Positions 11,701 through 25,124 are shown, counted from the first letter of the stretch. The stretch is 64,000 nucleotides of DNA from Limnoperna fortunei (GCA_944474755.1 OX104124.1:25394452-25458451), one strand, 5' to 3'. Program-made: numbers and translations. The notes: generated by a model from the sequence alone, not told the origin.

Positions 11701-14700
11701 AGGATTTGACTCAAGGCTCATTGTAAGATGTGGTTCTAGGATTGATCTCAAGGCTTATTAAAAGATGTGGTTCTAGGATTGGACTCAAGGGTTATTGTAA
11801 GATATGGTTCTAGGATTGAACTCAAGGCTCATTGTAAGATGTGGTTCTAGGATTGAACTCAAGGCTTATTTTAAGATGAGGTTCTATGATTGAACTCGAG
11901 GCTAGAACTCAAGGTTTATTTTGAAATTAGGTTCTAGGATTGAATACAAGGCTTATTGTAAAATACGGTTCTAGGACTGAACTCAAGGCTTATTTTAATA
12001 TGTGGTTCTAGAATTGGACTCAAGGTTTATTGTAAGATGTGGTTCTAGGATTGAACTCAAGGCTTGTTGTAAAATGTGGTTCTAGGATTTAATTAAGACT
12101 TTTTGTAAGATATGATTCTAGGATTGCACTCAAGTCTTATTGTAAGATAAGGTTCTAGGATTTAACTAAAGACTTACTGTAAGATATGATTCTAGGATTG
12201 AACTCAAGGCTTATTGTAAGATGTGGTTCTAGGATTGAACTAAATGCTTATTGTAAGATATGATTCTAGGATTTAACTCAAGGTTTATTGTAAGATGTGG
12301 TTCTAGGATTGAACTCAAGGCTTATTGTAAAATGAGGTTCTAGGATTGAACTCGAGGCTAGAACTCAAGGTTTATTTTGAAATGTGGGTCTGAACTCAAT
12401 GTTTATTGTAAAATGTGGTTCTAGGATTGAACTAAATGCTTATTGTAAGATGTGGTTCTAAGATTGAACTCAAGGCTTATAAGATATGATTCTAGGATTG
12501 AACTCGAGGTTTATTGTAAGAAGTGGATCTAGGATTGAACTAAATGCTTATTGTAAGATGTGGTTCTAAGATTGAACTCAAGGCTTATAAGATATGATTC
12601 TAGGATTGAACTCAAGGTTTATTGTAAGATATGGTTCTAGGATGGGACTCAAGGCCTATAAGATATGATTCTAGGATTGAACTCAAGGTTTATTGTAAGA
12701 TATGATTCTAGGATTGAACTCAAGGTTTATTGTAAGATATGGTTCTAGGATTGAACTCAAGGTTTATTGTAAGATATGGTTCTAGGATTGAACTTAACGC
12801 TTATTGTAAGATGTGGTTCTAGGATTGAACTCAAGGCTTATAAGATATGATTCTAGGATTGAACTCAAGGCTTATTGTAAGAAGTGGTTCTAGGATTAAA
12901 CTCAAGGCTTATTGTAAGATGTGGTTCTAGGATTGAACTCAAGGCTTATAAGATGTGGTTATGGATTGAACTCGAGGCTTATAAGATGTGGTTCTAGGAT
13001 TGAACTCTAGTTTTATTGTAAGATGTGGTTCTAGGATTGAACCCAAGGCTTATTGTAAGATGTGGTTCTAGGATTGAACTCAAGGCTTATTGTAAGATGT
13101 GGTTCTAGGATTGAACTCAAGGCTTATTGTAAGATGTGGTTCTAGGATGGGACTCAAGGCCTATAAGATATGATTCTAGGATTGAACTCAAGGTTTATTG
13201 TAAGATATGATTCTAGGATGGTGAACTCAAGGTTTATTGTAAGATATGGTTCTAGGATTGAACTCAAGGGTTATTGTAAGATATGGTTCTAGGATTGAAC
13301 TTAACGCTTATTGTAAGATGTGGTTCTAGGATTGAACTCAAGGCTTATAAGATATGATTCTAGGATTGAACTCAAGGCTTATTGTAAGATGTGGTTCTAG
13401 GATTGAACTCAAGGCTTATTGTAAGATGTGGTTCTAGGATTGAACTCAAGGCTTATAAGATGTGGTTATGGATTGAACTCGAGGCTTATAAGATGTGGTT
13501 CTAGGATTGAACTCAAGTTTTATTGTAAGATGTGGTTCTAGGATTGAACCCAAGGCTTATTGTAAGATGTGGTTCTAGGATTGAACTCAAGGCTTATTGT
13601 AAGATGTGGTTCTAGGATTAAACTCAAGGCTTATTGTAAGATGTGGTTCTAGGATTGAACTCAAGGGTTATTGTAAGATATGATTCTAGGATTGAACTCA
13701 AGGGTTATTGTAAGATATGATTCTAGGATTGAACTCAAGGGTTATTGTAAGATATGGTTCTAGGATTGGACTCAAGGGTTATTGTAAGATATGGTTCTAG
13801 GATTGAACTCAAGGGTTATTGTAAGATATGATTCTAGGATTGAACTCAAGGCTTATTGTAAGATATGATTCTAGGATTGAACTCAAGGATTATTGTAAGA
13901 TGTGGCTCTAGGATTGAACTCAAGGCTTATAAGATATGATTCTAGGATTGAACTCAAGGCTTATTGTATGATGTGGTTCTAGGATTGAACTCAAGGCTCA
14001 TTGTAAGATGTGGTTCTAGGATTGAACTCAAGGCTTATTAAAAGATGTCGTTCTTGGATTGGACTCAAGGGTTATTGTAAGAAATGGTTCTAGGATTGAA
14101 CTCAAGGCTCATTGTAAGATGTGGTTCTAGGATTGAACTCAAGGCTTATTTTAAGATGAGGTTCTATGATTGAACTCGAGGCTAGAACTCAAGGTTTATT
14201 TTGAAATTAGGTTCTAGGATTGAATACAAGGCTTATTGTAAAATACGGTTCTAGGACTGAACTCAAGGCTTATTTTAATATGTGGTTCTAGGATTGGACT
14301 CAAGGTTTATTGTAAGATGTGGTTCTAGGATTGAACTCAAGGCTTGTTGTAAAATGTGGTTCTAGGATTTAATTAAGACTTTTTGTAAGATATGATTCTA
14401 ACTCGAGGCTAGAACTCAAGGTTTATTTTGAAATTAGGTTCTAGGATTGCACTCAAGGCTTATTGTAAGATGAGGTTCTAGGATTTAACTAAAGACTTAC
14501 TGTAAGATATGATTCTAGGATTGAACTCAAGGCTTATTGTAAGATGTGGTTCTTGGATTGAACTAAATGCTTATTGTAAGATATGATTCTAGGATTTAAC
14601 TCAAGGCTCATTGTAAGATGTGGTTCTAGGATTGATCTCAAGGCTTATTAAAAGATGTGGTTCTAGGATTGAACTCGAGGCTAGAACTCAAGGTTTATTT

Positions 14701-17700
14701 TGAAATGTGGGTCTGAACTCAATGTTTATTGTAAAATGTGGTTCTAGGATTGAACTAAATGCTTATTGTAAGATGTGGTTCTAGGATTGAACTCAAGGCT
14801 TATAAGATATGATTCTAGGATTGAACTCAAGGTTTATTGTAAGATGTGGTTCTAGGATGGGACTCAAGGCCTATAAGATATGATTCTAGGATTGAACTCA
14901 AGGTTTATTGTAAGATATGATTCTAGGATTGAACTCAAGGTTTATTGTAAGATATGGTTCTAGGATTGAACTCAAGGGTTATTGTAAGATATGGTTCTAG
15001 GATTGAACTTAACGCTTATTGTAAGATGTGGTTCTAGGATTGAACTCAAGGCTTATAAGATATGTTTCTAGGATTGAACTCAAGGCTTATTGTAAGAAGT
15101 GGTTCTAGGATTGAACTAAATGCTTATTGTAAGATGTGGTTCTAGGATTGAACTCAAGGCTTATAAGATATGATTCTAGGATTGAACTCAAGGTTTATTG
15201 TAAGATGTGGTTCTAGGATGGGACTCAAGGCCTATAAGATATGATTCTAGGATTGAACTCAAGGGTTATTGTAAGATATGGTTCTAGGATTGAACTCAAG
15301 GCTTATAAGATATGATTCTAGGATTGAACTCAAGGCTTATTGTATGATGTGGTTCTAGGATTGAACTCAAGGCTCATTGTAAGATGTGGTTCTAGGATTG
15401 AACTCAAGGCTTATTAAAAGATGTCGTTCTTGGATTGGACTCAAGGGTTATTGTAAGAAATGGTTCTAGGATTGAACTCAAGGCTCATTGTAAGATGTGG
15501 TTCTAGGATTGAACTCAAGGCTTATTTTAAGATGAGGTTCTATGATTGAACTCGAGGCTAGAACTCAAGGTTTATTTTGAAATTAGGTTCTAGGATTGAA
15601 TACAAGGCTTATTGTAAAATACGGTTCTAGGACTGAACTCAAGGCTTATTTTAATATGTGGTTCTAGGATTGGACTCAAGGCTTATTGTAAGATGTGGTT
15701 CTAGGATTGAACTCAAGGCTTATTGTAAGATGTGGTTCTAGGATTTAATTAAGACTTTTTGTAAGATATGATTCTAACTCGAGGCTAGAACTCAAGGTTT
15801 ATTTTGAAATTAGGTTCTAGGATTGCACTCAAGGCTTATTGTAAGATGAGGTTCTAGGATTTAACTAAAGACTTACTGTAAGATATGATTCTAGGATTGA
15901 ACTCAAGGCTTATTGTAAGATGTGGTTCTAGGATTGAACTAAATGCTTATTGTAAGATATGATTCTAGGATTTAACTCAAGGTTTATTGTAAGATGTGGT
16001 TCTAGGATTGAACTCAAGGCTTATTGTAAAATGAGGTTCTAGGATTGAACTCGAGGCTAGAACTCAAGGTTTATTTTGAAATGTGGGTCTGAACTCAATG
16101 TTTATTGTAAAATGTGGTTCTAGGATTGAACTAAATGCTTATTGTAAGATGTGGTTCTAGGATTGAACTCAAGGCTTATAAGATATGATTCTAGGATTGA
16201 ACTCAAGGTTTATTGTAAGATGTGGTTCTAGGATGGGACTCAAGGCCTATAAGATATGATTCTAGGATTGAACTCAAGGTTTATTGTAAGATATGATTCT
16301 AGGATTGAACTCAAGGTTTATTGTAAGATATGGTTCTAGGATTGAACTCAAGGGTTATTGTAAGATATGGTTCTAGGATTGAACTTAACGCTTATTGTAA
16401 GATGTGGTTCTAGGATTGAACTCAAGGCTTATAAGATATGTTTCTAGGATTGAACTCAAGGCTTATTGTAAGAAGTGGTTCTAGGATTGAACTAAATGCT
16501 TATTGTAAGATGTGGTTCTAGGATTGAACTCAAGGCTTATAAGATATGATTCTAGGATTGAACTCAAGGTTTATTGTAAGATGTGGTTCTAGGATGGGAC
16601 TCAAGGCCTATAAGATATGATTCTAGGATTGAACTCAAGGGTTATTGTAAGATATGGTTCTAGGATTGAACTTAACGCTTATTGTAAGATGTGGTTCTAG
16701 GATTGAACTCAAGGCTTATAAGATATGTTTCTAGGATTGAACTCAAGGCTTATTGTAAGAAGTGGTTCTAGGATTAAACTCAAGGCTTATTGTAAGATGT
16801 GGTTCTAGGATTGAACTCAAGGCTAATAAGATGTGGTTATGGATTGAACTCGAGGCTTATAAGATGTGGTTCTAGGATTGAACTCAAGTTTTATTGTAAG
16901 ATGTGGTTCTAGGATTGAACCCAAGGCTTATTGTAAGATGTGGTTCCAGGATTGAACTCAAGGCTTATTGTAAGATGTGGTTCTAGGATTGAACTCAAGG
17001 CTTATTGTAAGATGTGGTTCTAGGATTGAACTCAAGGGTTATTGTAAGAAATGATTCTAGGATTGAACTCAAGGGTTATTGTAAGATATGGTTCTAGGAT
17101 TGAACTTAACGCTTATTGTAAGATGTGGTTCTAGGATTGAACTCAAGGCTTATAAGATGTGGTTCTAGGATTGAACTCGAGGTTAATTGTAAGATGTGGT
17201 TCTTGGGATGAACTCAAGGCTTATAAGATATGATTCTAGGATTGAACTCAAGGCTTATTGTATGATGTGGTTCTAGGATTGAACTCAAGGCTCATTGTAA
17301 GATGTGGTTCTAGGATTGAACTCAAGGCTTATTATAAGATATGATTTTAGGATTGAACTTAACGCTTATTGTAAGATATGATTCTAGGATTGAACTCAAG
17401 GGTTATTGTAAGATATGGTTCTAGGATTGAACTCAAGGGTTATTGTAAGATATGATTCTAGGATTGAACTCAAGGCTTATTGTAAGATATGATTCTAGGA
17501 TTGAACTCAAGGATTATTGTAAGATGTGGCTCTAGGATTGAACTCAAGGCTTATAAGATATGATTCTAGGATTGAACTCAAGGCTTATTGTATGATGTGG
17601 TTCTAGGATTGAACTCAAGGCTCATTGTAAGATGTGGTTCTAGGATTGAACTCGAGGCTTATTAAAAGATGTGGTTTTAGGATTGGACTCAAGGATTATT

Positions 17701-20700
17701 GTAAGATATGGTTCTAGGATTGAACTCAAGGCTCATTGTAAGATGTGGTTCTAGGATTGAACTCAAGGCTTATTTTAAGATGAGGTTCTATGATTGAACT
17801 CGAGGCTAGAACTCAAGGTTTATTTTGAAATTAGGTACTAGGATTGAATACAAGGCTTATTGTAAAATATGGTTCTAGGACTGAACTCAAGGCTTATTTT
17901 AATATGGGGTTCTAGGATTGGACTCAAGGTTTATTGTAAGATGTGGTTCTAGGATTGAACTCAAGGCTTGTTGTAAAATGTGGTTCTAGGATTTAATTAA
18001 GACGTTTTGTAAGATATGATTCTAGGATTGCACTCAAGGCTTATTGTAAGATGAGGTTCTAGGATTTAACTAAAGACTTACTGTAAGATATGATTCTAGG
18101 ATTGAACTGAAGGTTTATTGTAAGATGTGGTTCTAGGATTGAACTCAAGGCTTATTGTAAAATGAGGTTCTAGGATTGAACTCGAGGCTAGAACTCAAGG
18201 TTTATTTTGAAATGTGGGTCTAGGATTGAACTCAATGTTTGTTGTAAAATGTGGTTCTAGGATTGAACTAAATGCTTATTGTAAGATGTGGTTCTAGGAT
18301 TGAACTCAAGGCTTATAAGATATGATTCTAGGATTGAACTCAAGGTTTATTGTAAGATGTGGTTCTAGGATTGGACTCAAGGCCTATAAGATATGATTCT
18401 AGGATTGAACTCAAGGTTTATTGTAAGATATGATTCTAGGATTGAACTCAAGGTTTATTGTAAGATATGGTTCTAGGATTGAACTCAAGGGTTATTGTAA
18501 GATATGGTTCTAGGCTTGAACTCAAATTTTATTGTAAGATGTGGTTCTAGGATTGAACCCAAGGCTTATTGTAAGATGTGGTTCTAGGATTGAACTCAAG
18601 GCTTATTATAAGATGTGGTTCTAGGATTGGACTCAAGGGTTATTGTAAGATATGGTTCTAGGATTGAACTCAAGGCTCATTGTAAGATGTGGTTCTAGGA
18701 TTGAACTCAAGGCTTATTATAAGATGTGGTTCTAGGCTCGGACTCAAGGGTTATTGTAAGATATGGTTCTAGGATTGAACTCAAGGCTTATAAGATGTGG
18801 CTCAAGGATTGAACTTAAGGCTTATTGTAAGATGTGGTTCTAGGATTGAAATCAAGTCTTATTATAAGATGTGGTTCTAGGATCGGACTCAAGGGTTATT
18901 GTAAGATATGGTTCTGGGATTGAACTCAATGCTTATAAGATATGGCTCAAGGATTGAACTTAAGGCTTATTGTAAGATGTGGTTCTAGGATTGAATACAA
19001 GGCTTATGGTAAAATACGGTTGTAGGACTGAACTCAAGGCTTATTTTAATATGTGGTTCAAGGATTGGACTCCAGGTTTATTGTAAAATCTGCTTCTAGG
19101 ATTGAACTAAAGACTTATTGTAAGATATGATTCTAGGATTGAGCTCAAGGCTTGTTGTAAAATGTGGTTCTAGGATTTAATTAAGACTTTTTGTAAGATA
19201 TGATTCTAGGATTGCACTCAAGGCTTATTGTGAGATGAGGTTCTAGGATTTAACTAACGACTTATTGTAAGATATGATTCTAGGATTCAACTCAAGGCTT
19301 ATTGTAAGATGTGGTTCTTGGATTGAACTAAATGCTTATTGTAAGATATGATTCTAGGATTTAACTCAAGGTTTATTGTAAGATGTGGTTCTAGGATTGA
19401 ACTAAATGCTTATTGTAAGATATGATTCTAGGATTTAACTCAAGGTTTATTGTAAGATGTGGTTCTAGGATTGAACTCAAGGCTTATTGTAAAATGAGGT
19501 TCTAGGATTGAACTCGAGGCTAGAACTCAAGGTTTATTTTGAAATGTGGGTCTAGGATTGAACTCAAGGTTTATTGTAAGATGTGGTTCTAGGATTGGAC
19601 TCAAGGGTTATTGTAAGATATGGTTCTAGGATTGAACTTAACGCTTATTGGAAGATGTGGTTCTAGGATTGAACTCAAGGCCTATAAGATATGATTCTAG
19701 GATTGAACTCAAGGCTTATTGTAAGAAGTGGTTCTAGGATTGAACTCAAGGCTTATTGTAAGATGTGGTTCTAGGATTGAACTCAAGGCTTATAAGATGT
19801 GGTTATGGATTGAACTCGAGGCTTATAAGATGTGGTTCTAGGATTGAACTCAAGTTTTATTGTAAGATGTGGTTCTAGGATTGAACTAAAGACTTATTGT
19901 AAGATACGATTCTAGGATTGAACTCAAGGCTTGTTGTAAAATGTGGTTCTAGGATTTAATTAAGACTTATTGTAAGATATGATTCTAGGATTGAACTCAA
20001 GGCTTATTGTAAGAAGTGGTTCTAGGATTGAACTCAAGGCTTATTGTAAGATGTGGTTCTAGGATTGAACTCAAGGCTTATAAGATGTGGTTATGGATTG
20101 AACTCGAGGCTTATAAGATGTGGTTCTAGGATTGAACTCAAGTTTTATTGTAAGATGTGGTTCTAGGATTAAACCCAAGGCTTATTGTAAGATGTGGTTC
20201 TAGGTTTGAACTCAAGGCTTATTGTAAGATGTGGTTCTAGGATTGAACTCAAGGCTTATTTTAAAATGTGGTTCTAGGATTGAACTCAAGGCTTATTATA
20301 AGATATGATTCTAGGATTGAACTTAACGCTTATTGTAAGATATGATTCTAGGATTGAACTCAAGGGTTATTGTAAGATATGATTCTAGGATTGAACTCAA
20401 GGGTTATTGTAGGATATGGTTCTAGGATTGGACTCAAGGGTTATTGTAAGATATGGTTCTAGGATTGAACTCAAAGCTCATTGTAAGATGTGGTTCTAGG
20501 ATTAAACCCAAGGCTTATTGTAAGATGTGGTTCTAGGATTGAACTCAAGGCTTATAAGATGTGGTTATGGATTGAACTCGAGGCTTATAAGATGTGGTTC
20601 TAGGATTGAACTTAAGTTTTATTGTAAGATGTGGTTCTAGGATTAAACCCAAGGCTTATTGTAAGATGTGGTTCTAGGTTTGAACTCAAGGCTTATTGTA

Positions 20701-23515
20701 AGATGTGGTTCTAGGATTAAACCCAAGGCTTATTGTAAGATGTGGTTCTAGGTTTGAACTCAAGGCTTATTGTAAGATGTGGTTCTAGGATTAAACCCAA
20801 GGCTTATTGTAAGATGTGGTTCTAGGTTTGAACTCAAGGCTTATTATAAGATATGATTCTAGGATTGAACTTAACGCTTATTGTAAGATATGATTCTAGG
20901 ATTGAACTCAAGGGTTATTGTAAGATATGATTCTAGGATTGAACTCAAGGGTTATTGTAGGATATGGTTCTAGGATTGGACTCAAGGGTTATTGTAAGAT
21001 ATGGTTCTAGGATTGAACTCAAAGCTCATTGTAAGATGTGGTTCTAGGATTGAACTCAAGGCTTATTATAAGATGTGGTTCTAGGATTGGACTCAAGGGT
21101 TATTGTAAGATATGGTTCTAGGATTGAACTCAAGGCTCATTGTAAGATGTGGTTCTAGTATTGAACTCAAGGCTTATTATAAGATGTGGTTCTAGGCTCG
21201 GACTCAAGGGTTATTGTAAGATATGGTTCTAGGATTGAACTCAAGGCTTATAAGATGTGGCTCAAGGATTGAACTTAAGGCTTATTGTAAGATGTGGTTC
21301 TAGGATTGAAATCAAGGCTTATTATAAGATGTGGTTCTAGGATCGGACTCAAGGGTTATTGTAAGATATGGTTCTAGGATTGAACTCAAGGCTTATAAGA
21401 TGTGGCTCAAGGATTGAACTTAAGGCTTATTGTAAGATGTGGTTCTAGGATTGAATACAAGGCTTATTGTAAAATACGGTTCTAGGACTGAACTCAAGGC
21501 TTATTTTAATATGTGGTTCAAGGATTGGACTCCAGGTTTATTGTAAGATGTGGTTCTAGGATTGAACTAAAGACAATAGTAAGATATGATTCTAGGATTG
21601 AACTCAAGGCTTGTTGTAAAATGTGGTTCTAGGATTTAATTAAGACTTTTTGTAAGATATGATTCTAGGATTCCACTCAAGGCTTATTGTGAGATGAGGT
21701 TCTAGGATTTAACTAACGACTTATTGTAAGATATGATTCTAGGATTGAACTCAAGGCTTATTGTAAGATGTGGTTCTAAGATTGAACTAAATGCTTACTG
21801 TAAGATATGATTCTAGGATTTAACTCAAGGTTTATTGTAAGATGTGGTTCTAGGATTGAACTCAAGGCTTATTGTAAAATGAGGTTCTAGGATTGAACTC
21901 GAGGCTAGAACTCAAGGTTTATTTTGAAATGTTGGTCTAGGATTGAACTCGAGGTTTATTGTAAGATGTGGTTCTAGGATTGGACTCAAGGGTTATTGTA
22001 AGATATGGTTCTAGGATTGAACTCAAGGGTTATTGTAAGATATGATTCTAGGATTGAACTCAAGGGTTATTGTAAGATATGGTTCTAGGATTGAACTCAA
22101 GGCTTATTGTAAGATGTGGTTCTAGGATTGAACTCAAGGCTTATAAGATGTGGTTATGGATTGAACTCGAGGCTTATAAGATGTGGTTCTAGGATTGAAC
22201 TCAAGGCCTATAAGATATGATTCTAGGATTGAACTCAAGGCTTATTGTAAGAAGTGGTTCTAGGATTGAACTCAAGGCTTATTGTAAGATGTGGTTCTAG
22301 GATTGAACTCAAGGCTTATAAGATGTGGTTATGGATTGAACTCGAGGCTTATAAGATGTGGTTCTAGGATTGAACTCAAGGCCTATAAGATATGATTCTA
22401 GGATTGAACTCAAGGCTTATTGTAAGAAGTGGTTCTAGGATTGAACTCAAGGCTTATTGTAAGATGTGGTTCTAGGATTGAACTCAAGGCTTATAAGATG
22501 TGGTTATGGATTGAACTCGAGGCTTATAAGATGTGGTTCTAGGATTGAACTCAAGTTTTATTGTAAGATGTGGTTCTAGGATTAAACCCAAGGCTTATTG
22601 TAAGATGTGGTTCTAGGTTTGAACTCAAGGCTTATTGTAAGATGTGGTTCTAAGATTGAACTCAAGTTTTATTGTAAGATGTGGTTCTAGGATTAAACCC
22701 AAGGCTTATTGTAAGATGTGGTTCTAGGTTTGAACTCAAGGCTTATTGTAAGATGTGGTTCTAGGATTGAACTCAAGGCTTATTTTAAGATGTGGTTCTA
22801 GGATTGAACTCAAGGTTTATTGTAAAAGATGTGGTTCTAGGATTGGACTCAAGGGTTATTGTAAGATATGGTTCTAGGATTGAACTCAAGGGTTATTGTA
22901 AGATATGATTCTAGGATTGAACTCAAGGCTTATTGTAAGAAGTGGTTCTAGGATTGAACTCAAGGCTTATTGTAAGATGTGGTTCTAGGATTGAACTCAA
23001 GGCTTATAAGATGTGGTTCTAGGATTGAACTCAAGTGTTATTGTAAGATTTGGTTCTAGGATTAAACCCAAGGCTTATTGTAAGATATGATTGTAGGATT
23101 GAACTCAAGGATTATTGTAAGATGTGGCTCTAGGATTGAACTCAAGGCTTATTGTAAGATGTGGTTCTAGGATTGAACTCAAGGCTTATTGTAATATGTG
23201 GTTCTAGGATTGAACTCAAGGCTTATTGTAAGATGTGGTTCTAGGATTGAACTCAAGGCTTATTGTAAGATGTGGTTCTAGGATTGAACTCAAGGCTTAT
23301 TTTAAGATGAGGTTCTAGGATTGAACTAAAGGCTTATTGTAAGATGTGGTTTTAAGATTAAACTAAAGGCTTATTGTAGGATGTGGTTCTAGGATTGAAC
23401 TCAAGGCTTATTGTAAGATGTGGTTCTAGCATTGAACTCAAGGCTTATTGTAAGATGTGGTTCTAAGATTGAACTCAAGGCTTATTTGTAAGATGTGGTT
23501 CTAGGATTGAAGTTA
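5690..23515 (+). repeat. 37-bp satellite derived from the exon 2/donor boundary
   Basis: About 480 tandem units; the consensus runs ctaggattgaactcaagg, then cttattgtaagatgtggtt. Spacing of 37 bp was checked around 6781-6818. The unit is a near copy of 5690-5718 in exon 2 and its donor: 29 bp with one substitution. The first two units are 99 and 98 bp long (ctag at 5690, 5789 and 5887); the rest are 37 bp, with frequent 34-bp variants in which cttattgtaag becomes cttataag, deleting the GT. Other variants include a 'ctcgaggctagaactcaagg' junction, 'attaagactttttg', and gatatgatt for gatgtggtt. Higher-order duplication is evident. Orientation matches the gene, so most units present a GTAAG 5' splice-site-like motif to U1 snRNA. 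Confidence 0.95.
6115..8575. repeat. Tandem 1.25-kb higher-order repeat within the 37-bp satellite
   Basis: The block starting at the variant 'ggattgcactcaagg' (6115) reappears in the same order from 7361 (offset 1246 bp). It includes the shared oddities 'ctcgaggctagaactc', 'gtgggtctgaactcaatg', the gttatagg variant and 'cttattataacatatg' (7151 and 8394). Agreement continues to about 8575. Related blocks recur further along, marked by 'atttaattaagac' at about 9131, 12087 and 14367. Confidence 0.85.
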
Positions 23516-23689
23516 ATGCAATAAAATAAATTTCTATGAGTATATTGATTAATTGTTGGGAAGGGTCTGTCACACATGAGTTGCTAAGACAAGCTTGTGA
23601 GACTAAACAGCAGCAGAAGATTGGTCCTATGTCTTAAATGGGAGTTTTAGCGCCGATGTAACTTATTAACAATTATGAAACTTAGCAAA

Positions 23690-24660
23690 TGGAAACCGAC
23701 TAAAAAAGACTAACCTCATGAAAACTGACTGAAGACTAACCCTACGGAAACATAATAAAGACTAACCCCATGCAAACCGACTTATTACTAATTCCATGAA
23801 AACCGACTAAACACTAAGGCCATGGAAACCGACTAAGTACTAACCCATGGAAATCAACTAATGACTAACCCCATGGTAACTAAGATTAACCAGATAAAAT
23901 CGACTTAAGACTAACCCCAAATAAAAACCGACTAAATACTAACCCCATGAAAACCGACTAAAGACTAAGACCATGAAAACCGACTAAATACTAACCCCAT
24001 GAAAACCGACTAAATACTAACCCCATGAAAACCGACTAAAGACTAAGCCCATGGAAAACCAACTAAATACTAATCAATGGAAACCAACTAAGTACTAACC
24101 CATGGAAATCGACTAATGGCTAACCCCATGGCAACTTACTAAAGACTAACTACAAGGAAACCGACTAAATACTAACCCCTTAAAAACAAACAAAAGACTA
24201 AGCACATGGAGACCAACTAAATACTAACCCACGGAACTGACTAAAGACAAACCCTATGGAAACAGTCTGAGGACTTACCCCATGAAAACCGACTTAAGAC
24301 TGCCCCAATGAAACCGACTGAAGACTAGTCCCATGGAAACCGACTGAAGACTAACCCCGTAGAAACCACCTAAAGACTAACCTCATGGGAACGGACTGAA
24401 GACTAACCCCGTGGAAACTGACTAAAGACAAACATTTAAAACACCGACTTAAGACTTACTCCTTAGAAACCGACTAAAAACTTACCCCATGGAAACCAAA
24501 TAAATAGACTAACCCCAGGGATACCGACCAAGGGCTAACCCAATTGAAAATGACTTAAGACTTACCTTATGGAAACCGACCGAAGGCTAACCCAATTGAA
24601 ATTGACCATAGAAACTGACTAATGACCAACCATGGAAACCAACTAATGACGAACTCCATA
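23690..24660. repeat. 26-bp degenerate tandem array in intron 2
   Basis: Around 35-40 imperfect copies of a unit near 26 bp built on 'aaaccgactaaagactaacc' plus 'ccatgg'. Units vary from about 22 to 30 bp and are more diverged than the other arrays, so this is an older or less homogenised repeat. It lies between the 37-bp satellite and the exon 3 acceptor. Confidence 0.9.
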
Positions 24661-24819
24661 AAGCTAACTATAGATATATTTCCCCCCGTCTTTTATATAA
24701 CCTCGTGTAGGTCTTAGAGTAAGAACTGGTGTACAAAATTTAATTTGTCAAAAATCGTTATATAAGTTATATTATTTCTAAAAACAAAATAAACAAGTTA
24801 ACTATTTCTAAATGTGTAG

Positions 24820-25004
24820 GTCAGTACAACCCAATTACCTGTAGTCACTGCATTCCTTGCGAAGTTCTTCATCCAAGCTGTGATGGCTATACAGACGGAA
24901 TACATATAAATCCGAACAGAGGATTACCGAATTACATGGTTTGCGATGGGGAAAGATTGGTCAAGGCGGGACTATGTAAAATGGAATGGATAGAATATGC
25001 CTGA
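24820..25004 (+). CDS. Exon 3 of the secreted protein: second chitin-binding-like module and stop
   Basis: This exon completes Cys164 and encodes residues 165-224, ending at TGA 25002-25004. Cysteines lie at 171, 174, 177, 184, 205 and 216. The arrangement 'C-x6-SC-x-G-x2-DG ... P ... Y-x2-C-x-G ... C' (184-216) resembles the C-terminal half of CBM14-type domains found in molluscan and other invertebrate chitin-binding proteins. The exon joins exon 2 in phase 1 with no stop. It is separated from exon 2 by 19 kb of satellite, so confidence depends on phase agreement and on the shared cysteine-rich character. No membrane anchor follows; the product should be secreted and soluble or bound to matrix. 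Confidence 0.78.
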
Positions 25005-25124
25005 CTAAACTTTAGTAAGCCGTATTTGTTTAAAAGCTTGAAACGTATATATTTTTTTACCAGTTAGGAATAGGCTTTGGTAAGTTGTATGTTATGATTT
25101 TTTAATGATGTTTAACGCCATTTT

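Larger units (their letters stand above)
5714..24819 (+). other. Intron 2, 19.1 kb, almost entirely satellite
   Basis: The donor is GTAAGT at 5714 and the acceptor is tatttctaaatgtgtAG at 24818-24819, phase 1 on both sides (t + gt makes Cys164). About 17.8 kb is the exon-derived 37-bp satellite and about 1 kb is a 26-bp array; only some 300 bp at the 3' end is unique. The acceptor choice is set by frame: the next AG (24823-24824) would shift frame and stop within a few codons. Confidence 0.8.

Noticed and set aside
5690..23515. tRNA-like or SINE origin of the 37-bp unit (ggattgaactc resembles a T-arm)
   Set aside because: No cloverleaf or B-box arrangement fits, and the match to the exon 2 boundary explains the unit better.
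24823..24824. Alternative exon 3 acceptor after 'gtcag'
   Set aside because: Joining here shifts frame and meets a stop within a few codons; the AG at 24818-24819 keeps phase 1.
24976..24977. Exon 3 donor at 'ctat|gtaaaa' to the acceptor at 25711
   Set aside because: It would create an immediate TAA and remove the last conserved Cys; the donor after the stop (25015) is stronger.
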